DNA from: Solirubrobacterales bacterium
GTDB lineage: Bacteria; Actinomycetota; Thermoleophilia; Solirubrobacterales; 70-9
Reading direction: 5' to 3'
NCBI GenBank assembly: GCA_030152805.1
Contig: JASLIG010000054.1
Location: 1-7,221 of the forward strand
Length of the DNA: 7,221 nt
The notes below the pieces were generated by a model. The model saw only the letters and a list, made by a program, of their open reading frames with translations. It was not told where the DNA came from and made no database searches. The position numbers were made by a program, and so were the translations under genes. The first letter of the stretch is position 1. Every line of letters begins with the position of its first letter. Shown in pieces: positions 1 through 6,074 of the stretch.

Positions 1-1362
1 CTCGACCACCCGCTCCGCCTGCTCGGCGTCGAGTTCGATGAACGAGAAGCGGTGCAGGACGCGGACCCCGTGGATCGCGTCGTCGGGGACGACCGCGCCC
101 TCGCGCAGCGCCCAGCGCAGGTCGTCCTCGTCGATCCCGCTGCGCCGGCCCCGGTTCACGAACAGCTTCACCGCCCCGGTCGCCTCGGGCTTGCCGTTGG
201 CGGAGTCGCGCTCCGCCCGGCGCCGCGGCCGGGGCGCGTGCTCGAGCCGCTCCTCGGGCGTTTCCCACTCGCCGATCGTCGTCTTCACGTCGCGCTCGAT
301 GCGGCCGATCTCATCGCGCTGGGCGGGGGTTACGAAGGTGATCGCGCGGCCGGTGCGGCCGACCCGGCCGGTACGGCCGATCCGGTGCACGTATACCTCC
401 GAGGAGGCCGGCACGTCGTAGTTGATCACGTGGGTGACGTGCTCGATGTCGAGCCCGCGGGCGGCGATGTCGGTCGCCACCAGCAGGCGAACGCGGTGGT
501 CCTTGAAGGCGATCATCACGCCGTCGCGCGACCCCTGGCTCATGTCGCCGTGCAGCGCCTTGACGTCGAGGCCCTTGTCCTTGAGCGACTTCTCCAGGCG
601 CGCGGCGCCGATCTTGGTGCGGCAGAAGATGATCGCCTGCTCGGGCTCCTCGGCCTGCAGCAGCTCGATCAGCTTGGCCCCCTTCTCTTTGGCCGACACC
701 TCGACGTAAGCCTGGGCGATCGCGTCGACCGTCAGCGTCTTCGGCGTTATCCGGATCGTCGTCGGGTCGTACATGTAGCTCTCGGCGAGGCGCTTGATCG
801 GCGGCGGCATCGTCGCCGAGAAGAGCGCCGTCTGGCGCCCGCTCGGGCACATCCGCAGGATCTTCTCGACGTCCTCGATGAAGCCGAGGTCGAGCATCTC
901 GTCGGCCTCGTCGAGGACGACGTAGCGGGCCGCGGTGAGGACCAGCGAGCGCCGCGACATCAGGTCCATCATCCGCCCCACGGTGGCGACGACGACGTGG
1001 GCGCCGGCGCGAAGCTGCGCCTGCTGGGATTTGATCGGGGCGCCGCCGAAGACGGCGACTATCTCCACGTCCAGGTGCTCGGCGTAGGAGCGCAGCGCCT
1101 GCGTCACCTGGATGCAGAGCTCGCGCGTCGGCGTCAGCACGACCGCCTGCACCTCGTCGTTCTCCGGATCGAGGTACTGCAGCAGCGGCAGCCCGAAGGC
1201 AGCGGTCTTGCCGGTGCCGGTCTGCGCCTGACCGATCACGTCGTGGCCGCCGAGCAGCTCCGGGATCGCCTGGTCCTGGATCGGCGTCGGGTCCTCGAAG
1301 CCGAGCTCGTCGAGGGCCTGCTGGATCTGCGCGGAGAGCCCGAGCTCTTTGAAGGCGGTCAC
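1..1362 (-). CDS. deaD: DEAD-box ATP-dependent RNA helicase with C-terminal DbpA-type RNA-binding domain (3' end cut by window edge)
   Basis: ATP-dependent unwinding of RNA duplexes, probably in ribosome assembly, cold adaptation or mRNA turnover, in the cytoplasm. The 454 visible codons show the full helicase core: Q-motif region around 26-33 (PTPIQDQA), motif I AQTGTGKT 46-53, Ia PTREL 78-82, DEAD 151-154, SAT 182-184, IIFCRTK 244-250, TDIAARGLD 297-305 and HRIGRTGR 326-333. A basic linker (about 375-395) leads into a segment starting KLFVNRGRR (about 398-406) and continuing to the edge, which resembles the DbpA/CsdA RNA-binding domain. Motif Ib reads TVGR (127-130) instead of the usual TPGR. 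The GTG start overlaps the TGA of the upstream oxidoreductase (shared GTGA, 1359-1362), so translation is probably coupled; I see no clear Shine-Dalgarno. The family is certain. The symbol is a family-level choice (DeaD/CsdA/CshA type), not a proven orthologue. Confidence 0.95.
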   Translation of the reverse strand, partial: MTAFKELGLSAQIQQALDELGFEDPTPIQDQAIPELLGGHDVIGQAQTGTGKTAAFGLPLLQYLDPENDEVQAVVLTPTRELCIQVTQALRSYAEHLDVEIVAVFGGAPIKSQQAQLRAGAHVVVATVGRMMDLMSRRSLVLTAARYVVLDEADEMLDLGFIEDVEKILRMCPSGRQTALFSATMPPPIKRLAESYMYDPTTIRITPKTLTVDAIAQAYVEVSAKEKGAKLIELLQAEEPEQAIIFCRTKIGAARLEKSLKDKGLDVKALHGDMSQGSRDGVMIAFKDHRVRLLVATDIAARGLDIEHVTHVINYDVPASSEVYVHRIGRTGRVGRTGRAITFVTPAQRDEIGRIERDVKTTIGEWETPEERLEHAPRPRRRAERDSANGKPEATGAVKLFVNRGRRSGIDEDDLRWALREGAVVPDDAIHGVRVLHRFSFIELDAEQAERVVE

Positions 1363-2306
1363 TTCGACGGATCCAGCAAGAGCTTGCCGCTAGTGCGGCG
1401 CCCGATCAGGTCCTCGTGGGCTCGGGCTGCCTCCGACAGCGGGTAGACGCCGCCGACCGTGACCTCCAGCTCTCCCGAGGCGGCGATGCCGAGCAGCTCG
1501 CCGATCATCGGCGCGATCAGGTCGCGGCGCATCAGCAGGTGGGCGAGCCAGAAGCCGACGACGGTCTTGGAGCCGCGCAGCAGCGCCGCCGTAGAGACGT
1601 CGCGCTGCTCGCGTGAGGCGATGCCGAAGACGACCATGCGCCCGAGCGGCGCGAGGATGCCGAGCTCCTCGTCGAAGGCCTCACCGCCGCTCATGTGCAG
1701 GACCGCGTCGACGCGCTCGCCGCCGTTGGCCTCGCGAATGGCGGCGCCGAGCTCCTCCGAGCGCGAGTCGACCGTGGCGTCGGCGCCGAGCTGCTCGACC
1801 TGGGCGCGCTTCTCTTCGCTGGAGGCGAGCCCGATCACCTTGGCGCCGGCCCGCTTGCCCAGCTGCACCGCGAGCCCGCCGGTGCCGCCCGCGGCCGCCT
1901 CGACGACCAGGGTCTCCCCCGGCTCGATCCGCGCGCAGCGCTGCACCAGCGCCATCGCGGTCAGGCCCTGCAGCAGCAGCGCCGCCGCCGCGTCGTCATC
2001 GACCTCGTCGGGGACGGGGACCAGCAGCGACTCGGGTACAGCCACCTTCTGCGCGTAACCGCCGCTGCCGAGCAGTGCCGCCACCCGCCGGCCGTCCGGA
2101 GTCCGCCCACTGACCTCCGCTCCCGGAATCAACGGCAGCGACTGCTCAGCCAAATAGTCGTTCCGAGTCGCGTGCGTGTCGGCGAAGTTGATCCCGCTCC
2201 GCGCAACGTCGACCACAACCATGCCCTCACCGGCTACCGGATCGTCGACTTCGACCAGCCGAAGCCTCTCCGGACCCCCGAACTCCTCTATCTGCACGGC
2301 CTTCAC
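1359..2306 (-). CDS. zinc-independent NADPH:quinone oxidoreductase-like protein (MDR superfamily)
   Basis: A 315-residue medium-chain dehydrogenase/reductase of the quinone oxidoreductase type, expected to pass electrons from NADPH to quinones or enones in the cytosol. The N-terminus KAVQIEEFGGPERL is typical of the family, followed by GINFADTHATRNDY (38-51), IPGAEVSG (60-67) and the NADPH-binding loop AAAGGTGG (137-144). The end, SGKLLLDPSK, is also typical. There is one cysteine in the whole protein (C124), so the catalytic and structural zinc sites of alcohol dehydrogenases are absent. The frame stays open upstream to 2456, but those 50 residues are low-complexity and run into the inverted repeat. 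I chose GTG at 2304-2306 because it gives the family N-terminus and lies 8 bases after a TATGGT box. The stop overlaps the helicase start by 4 bases, so the two form an operon. The true substrate cannot be read from sequence. Confidence 0.93.
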   Translation of the reverse strand: MKAVQIEEFGGPERLRLVEVDDPVAGEGMVVVDVARSGINFADTHATRNDYLAEQSLPLIPGAEVSGRTPDGRRVAALLGSGGYAQKVAVPESLLVPVPDEVDDDAAAALLLQGLTAMALVQRCARIEPGETLVVEAAAGGTGGLAVQLGKRAGAKVIGLASSEEKRAQVEQLGADATVDSRSEELGAAIREANGGERVDAVLHMSGGEAFDEELGILAPLGRMVVFGIASREQRDVSTAALLRGSKTVVGFWLAHLLMRRDLIAPMIGELLGIAASGELEVTVGGVYPLSEAARAHEDLIGRRTSGKLLLDPSK

Positions 2307-2314
2307 GGCGGCGA

Positions 2315-2320
2315 ACCATA
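2315..2320 (-). promoter_or_regulatory. probable -10 box (TATGGT) of the oxidoreductase-helicase operon, leaderless or near-leaderless
   Basis: TATGGT on the minus strand fits the actinobacterial TANNNT -10 pattern. It lies 8 bases before the GTG start, and there is no purine-rich ribosome binding site between them, so transcription would begin at or within a base or two of the start codon. No good -35 match is visible; that position falls inside the left arm of the inverted repeat. TANNNT is a short pattern, so this rests on position and on the mirror-image arrangement at the kinase start. Confidence 0.5.
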
Positions 2321-2333
2321 GTCGGCCGAGCCT

Positions 2334-2473
2334 CGGGGGTCGGGGGTGGCTTGGCGGGTGCCTCGCGAAGCGGCCCCCGGCAAGGTGATCATCAGCCGCG
2401 AAGCGGCTCCAACATAGTGAGCGAGCCACAGGCGAGCGAACATAGGCACCCGCCAAGCCACCCCCGACCCCCG
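2334..2473. repeat. perfect 30-bp inverted repeat with 80-base centre in the divergent promoter region
   Basis: The left arm 2334-2363 (begins CGGGGGTCGGGGGTGGCTTG) is the exact reverse complement of the right arm 2444-2473. Each divergent gene therefore has the same 30 bases, in the same orientation, just upstream of its -10 box. The centre contains a direct repeat CGCGAAGCGGC (2364-2374 and 2397-2407), a small hairpin AGCCGC/GCGGCT (2394-2399 with 2403-2408) and two AACATAG copies (2411-2417, 2439-2445). It could be a paired regulator site, a cruciform or a miniature element with 30-bp terminal repeats. The only possible target duplication is a 2-base CT on each side, which is weak. No protein is encoded in this stretch. 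Confidence 0.9.
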
Positions 2474-2474
2474 C

Positions 2475-2480
2475 TACCCT
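2475..2480 (+). promoter_or_regulatory. probable -10 box (TACCCT) of the PfkB kinase gene, leaderless or near-leaderless
   Basis: TACCCT fits TANNNT, lies 8 bases before the ATG at 2489 and one base after the right arm of the inverted repeat. The intervening bases (GCCGCCCC) hold no Shine-Dalgarno. The 8-base spacing equals that of the divergent oxidoreductase gene. A -35 would fall inside the repeat arm and does not resemble TTGACA. Confidence 0.5.
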
Positions 2481-2488
2481 GCCGCCCC

Positions 2489-3415
2489 ATGTCCCTCACC
2501 GTGGTCGGATCCATAGCCTTCGACTCCGTCAAAACCCCCTTCGGGGAGCGCGACCGCATGCTCGGCGGCGCCGCCGTGCACTTCTCGCTGGCCGCCAGCT
2601 TCTTCACCGAGGTGCGGCCGGTCGGGCCGGTCGGCGAGGACTTCGGCCCGGCCGAGTTCGAGGTGCTGGAGCGCCGCGGCGTGCACACTGAGGACATCGA
2701 GCGGGTCACGGGCGGCGAGTCCTTCTTCTGGCGCGGCCGCTACGAGTTCGACCTCAACGTCGCCCACCCCGAGGACACCCAGCTGGGCGTCTTCGGCGAG
2801 TTCGAGCCGAAGCTCTCCGCCGCCTCCCAGGGGGCCGACATGCTCTTCCTCGCCAACATCCAGCCCGACCTGCAGCGCCAGGTGCGCGCCCAGTGCACCG
2901 CGGCTCGCTTCTCGGCGCTGGACTCGATGAACCTCTGGATCGACACCGCCAAGGACTCGCTGCTGGCGGCGATCGGGGAGGTCGACTGCGTCGTCCTCAA
3001 CGACGCCGAGATCCGCCAGCTGACCGGCGAGCCCAACCTCGCCCGCGCCGCCCGGGCGTTGATGCAGCACGGCCCGCGCGCCGTCGTCGCCAAGCAGGGC
3101 GAGTACGGCGCCGCCCTCTTCACCGAGGACAGCTTCTTCGCCCTGCCCGGCTTTCCGCTCGAGGACGTGCGCGATCCGACCGGGGCCGGCGACAGCTTCG
3201 CCGGCGGCTTCCTCGGCTACCTCGACGGCCACGAGGGCGACCTCGACGAGGCCTGCCTGCGGCGGGCGATGGGCTACGGCACCGTCCTCGCCTCCTTCAA
3301 CGTCGAGCAGTTCGGCACCGAACGCGTCGCCTCGCTGACCCGCGAGGAGATCGACGAGCGCTTCGCCGAGCTGCACGCGATGACGCGCTTCGAGCCGCTG
3401 CCTGCGCCGAGCTGA
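2489..3415 (+). CDS. PfkB/ribokinase-family kinase, substrate unknown
   Basis: A 308-residue kinase of the ribokinase fold that transfers phosphate from ATP to a sugar or nucleoside hydroxyl. Seen: N-terminal strand VVGSIAFDS with D12 at the usual substrate position, GG at 26-27 in LGGAAVHFS (PfkB signature 1 region), NDAE at 171-174 (the NxxE metal/phosphate motif), and DPTGAGDSFAGG at 229-240 (signature 2) with D235 the expected catalytic base. Length is normal for the family. The frame is open upstream to 2351, but that part lies in the inverted repeat and has no family character; ATG 2489 starts the canonical fold. FFTEVRPVGPVGEDF and ANIQPDLQ suggest a conserved subgroup usually called only 'sugar kinase'. 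Adenosine, ribose or another substrate cannot be chosen from sequence. It stands alone between its own promoter and a downstream hairpin. Confidence 0.93.
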   Translation: MSLTVVGSIAFDSVKTPFGERDRMLGGAAVHFSLAASFFTEVRPVGPVGEDFGPAEFEVLERRGVHTEDIERVTGGESFFWRGRYEFDLNVAHPEDTQLGVFGEFEPKLSAASQGADMLFLANIQPDLQRQVRAQCTAARFSALDSMNLWIDTAKDSLLAAIGEVDCVVLNDAEIRQLTGEPNLARAARALMQHGPRAVVAKQGEYGAALFTEDSFFALPGFPLEDVRDPTGAGDSFAGGFLGYLDGHEGDLDEACLRRAMGYGTVLASFNVEQFGTERVASLTREEIDERFAELHAMTRFEPLPAPS

Positions 3416-3417
3416 CC

Positions 3418-3458
3418 GTGGCGACTTACCGGGCCCTATACGGCGGGTAAGTCGCCAC
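3418..3458 (+). repeat. strong hairpin after the kinase gene; member of a palindromic repeat family and possible terminator
   Basis: GTGGCGACTTACC (3418-3430) pairs perfectly with GGTAAGTCGCCAC (3446-3458) around a 15-base loop, starting 2 bases after the kinase stop. No T-run follows, so a standard intrinsic terminator is not shown, though high-GC actinobacteria often lack one. The inner sequence CTATA (3436-3440) followed by CGGCGGGTAA matches the layout CTATG followed by CGGCGGGAAA at 7202-7216, which suggests a shared repeat family. The rest of the gap to citrate synthase (3459-3528) shows no other clear element to me. Confidence 0.75.
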
Positions 3459-3528
3459 ACCTCGCAAGCCCGTAACACGGCCGCTCGCGCCGAACTGCGA
3501 GAATTGAGACTCCAGTAAGCGAGTCGCG

Positions 3529-3534
3529 AGGAGG
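3529..3534 (+). promoter_or_regulatory. Shine-Dalgarno AGGAGG of citrate synthase, fixes the start at ATG 3540
   Basis: AGGAGG lies 5 bases before ATG 3540. An in-frame GTG at 3534 overlaps the Shine-Dalgarno and cannot be the start served by it. This is the only strong ribosome binding site in the window; most other genes here look leaderless or translationally coupled. Confidence 0.85.
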
Positions 3535-3539
3535 TGGGC

Positions 3540-4937
<1,398 letters not shown>

Positions 4938-4940
4938 CGA

Positions 4941-4968
4941 GCTCGACTCGGCGGGGAGGGAGTCGGGC
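4941..4968 (+). promoter_or_regulatory. hairpin after citrate synthase with a Shine-Dalgarno-like loop
   Basis: GCTCGACTC (4941-4949) pairs with GAGTCGGGC (4960-4968), 9 pairs including one G-T (G-U in RNA), around the loop GGCGGGGAGG. It begins 3 bases after the citrate synthase stop and ends 5 bases before the GTG of the next gene. The loop carries the only purine-rich GGGGAGG near that start. It may partly end the citrate synthase transcript, or present the ribosome site of the next gene; no T-run follows. Confidence 0.4.
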
Positions 4969-4973
4969 ACCCC

Positions 4974-5330
4974 GTGGGCGCTTGGAAGTTGACTGTGCGG
5001 CACGGATCGGAGGTGGAGCACGCTCGGTTCGAGGAGCTTGGGGAAGCCGTGGGGGCGATGCGGGAGCGGGCGTTGGAGATTCGGGCTGAGGGGCCGGTGC
5101 AGGGGGTTTCGGCGCTGCGGGACTTTGGGCCGGAGGCTCAGGTTCATGCGCGGTTGCAGCTGAGCGGGACGGGTTGGATCCGCAAGCCGGTCGCCGGGAT
5201 CGACGTGCGGGGGGACGGGACCTTCATGCCCTATCGGGGCGGGGTTCGGCGCGAGGAGTTGGACCCGAGTGGCCACGGGACCCCGTTCGACCTGGTGCGC
5301 GAGACTCTCGAAACCGATGGCAGAGGCTGA
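4974..5330 (+). CDS. conserved-looking hypothetical protein, 118 aa
   Basis: I do not recognise a named family, though it looks like a small conserved actinobacterial protein. It opens with a strand (WKLTVRHG, 4-11), then a probable helix (about 17-39, rich in E, A and R). A block of predicted strands around RDFGPEAQVHARLQLSGTG (49-67), GIDVRGDGTFMPYRGGVRR (75-93) and a final helix follow. There is no signal peptide, membrane segment or cysteine. GTG 4974 is the best start because it keeps the first strand; TTG 4989 is an alternative. The purine-rich GGGGAGG is about 14 bases upstream, inside a hairpin loop. The end overlaps the next gene by 14 bases. Codon use differs from its neighbours: by my count 10 of 14 arginines are CGG and 11 of 18 glycines GGG, where citrate synthase favours CGC and GGC. 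It is open and uninterrupted, with conserved-looking glycines and aromatics, so I believe it is a gene. Confidence 0.72.
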   Translation: MGAWKLTVRHGSEVEHARFEELGEAVGAMRERALEIRAEGPVQGVSALRDFGPEAQVHARLQLSGTGWIRKPVAGIDVRGDGTFMPYRGGVRREELDPSGHGTPFDLVRETLETDGRG

Positions 5331-5628
5331 GATCCCCAAGGGCAGCTACGCCGCCGGGCGGCGGGTGAAGCTGCCGGCCGGGGCGGAAGCTCCCTACGTG
5401 GTCTTCATCAACGGGGTCGAGCAGCGCGAGGGTGAGAACTACAACTTGCGCGCCGGCGAGATCGTCTTCACCCGCCAGATCGTCAAGGAGAAAGTCGGCA
5501 CGGGACGCTGGCTGGCGATGTACCTGGGCCTCTTCGGCACTTACCGCAAGAACGAGACGATCGACCTGCAGTTCCAGCGAGGAGGCAAGACCGAACTGGT
5601 CTCCGACCTCGCGGTCCAGCCCGACTGA
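5317..5628 (+). CDS. hypothetical protein, 103 aa, strand-rich, with an INGVEQ...Y motif
   Basis: Function unknown. ATG 5317 lies inside the previous gene (14-base overlap, different frame) with no strong ribosome site, so it is probably translated by coupling. The frame is open further upstream to 5269, but that part only shadows the previous gene. The protein has a strand-rich middle, YVVFINGVEQREGENYNL followed by GEIVFTR (27-53). The form '(V/I)xxNGxxQxxGxxY...GxIxFT' recalls the small beta domains of phage tail-fibre and other surface proteins. A conserved-looking amphipathic stretch GRWLAMYLGLFGTYRKNETIDLQF (63-86) follows. There is no signal peptide and no true membrane segment. Codon use is closer to the chromosome average than in the overlapping partner. 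The likeness to tail-fibre domains is only a motif impression; nothing else around it is phage-like. Confidence 0.8.
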   Translation: MAEAEIPKGSYAAGRRVKLPAGAEAPYVVFINGVEQREGENYNLRAGEIVFTRQIVKEKVGTGRWLAMYLGLFGTYRKNETIDLQFQRGGKTELVSDLAVQPD

Positions 5629-5636
5629 GCCCCGCG

Positions 5637-5642
5637 TATCCT
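5637..5642 (+). promoter_or_regulatory. probable -10 box (TATCCT) of the 141-aa gene, leaderless
   Basis: TATCCT fits TANNNT and ends 6 bases before ATG 5649, the spacing expected when the transcript begins at the A of the start codon. The bases between (GGCCCG) are not a ribosome binding site. The box starts 8 bases after the stop of the previous gene, which suggests an internal promoter rather than simple read-through. No -35 element is recognisable. Confidence 0.5.
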
Positions 5643-5648
5643 GGCCCG

Positions 5649-6074
5649 ATGGAGATCGGCTTCCTCATGCTCGCCGACCACAGCGAGGCGATCAACGGCA
5701 AGCTCTACATGGTCGGCGGCGGCTGGAACGTCCTGCGCCTGCCCGAGCTGCCGCACGAGTGGGGCTTCCACATCGCCCTCGGCCTCGACGTCGCCTGGAG
5801 CGAGACCAACCAGCCGCACAACCTCCAGGTCGACATCCACGACCCCGACGGCATCGAGCTCGGCGACGGCCTCTCGGCCGACTTCGAGACCGGCCGTCCG
5901 CCCGGCATGCCCGCCGGCCAGGACCAGCGCCTGGTCATGTCCATAGGCACCACCGCGACCTTCTCCACCCCCGGTCCCCACGCCGCCGTCGTCCAGGTAA
6001 ACGGCGAGGAGATCGGCCGGGCGCGCTTCTACCTGGCGGAGGCCCAGCCCGAACAGCCGATAGCCGGCATCTAG
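5649..6074 (+). CDS. small conserved hypothetical protein, 141 aa (DUF6941-like)
   Basis: Biochemical role unknown. The N-terminus, FLMLADHSEAINGKLYMVGGGW (5-26), resembles a widespread family of roughly 130-150-residue bacterial proteins that I believe is listed as DUF6941. I give that name from memory and at moderate confidence. The rest looks like a beta sandwich: GFHIALGLDVAW, NLQVDIHDPDG, QRLVMSIGTTATF, AAVVQVNGEEIGRARFYL. There is no signal peptide and no membrane segment. The start is ATG 5649, six bases after a TATCCT box. Its TAG stop (6072-6074) overlaps the TAG stop of the convergent prenyltransferase gene through a shared CTAG, so there is no room for a terminator between the two genes. 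Confidence 0.85.
   Translation: MEIGFLMLADHSEAINGKLYMVGGGWNVLRLPELPHEWGFHIALGLDVAWSETNQPHNLQVDIHDPDGIELGDGLSADFETGRPPGMPAGQDQRLVMSIGTTATFSTPGPHAAVVQVNGEEIGRARFYLAEAQPEQPIAGI

Noticed and set aside
52..1446. 464-codon plus-strand open frame opposite the helicase
   Set aside because: Composition is Asp/Arg/Leu/Val repeats from reading helicase codons backwards; the minus strand carries every DEAD-box motif.
2307..2456. N-terminal extension of the oxidoreductase to 2456 (50 more residues)
   Set aside because: It would translate through the inverted repeat, gives Pro/Arg-rich sequence, and displaces the family start KAVQIEEFGGPE.
2334..2473. Insertion sequence
   Set aside because: Only 140 bases, no transposase and at best a 2-base flanking duplication; kept as a repeat with a miniature element as one option.
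2351..2488. 46-residue N-terminal extension of the kinase
   Set aside because: It lies inside the repeat region; ATG 2489 starts the canonical VVGSIAFDS strand and has a TANNNT box 8 bases before it.
3418..3458. Calling the kinase 3' hairpin a standard rho-independent terminator
   Set aside because: The stem is strong but no T-run follows, and its loop and arm match the repeat family at the right end, so terminator function is only possible.
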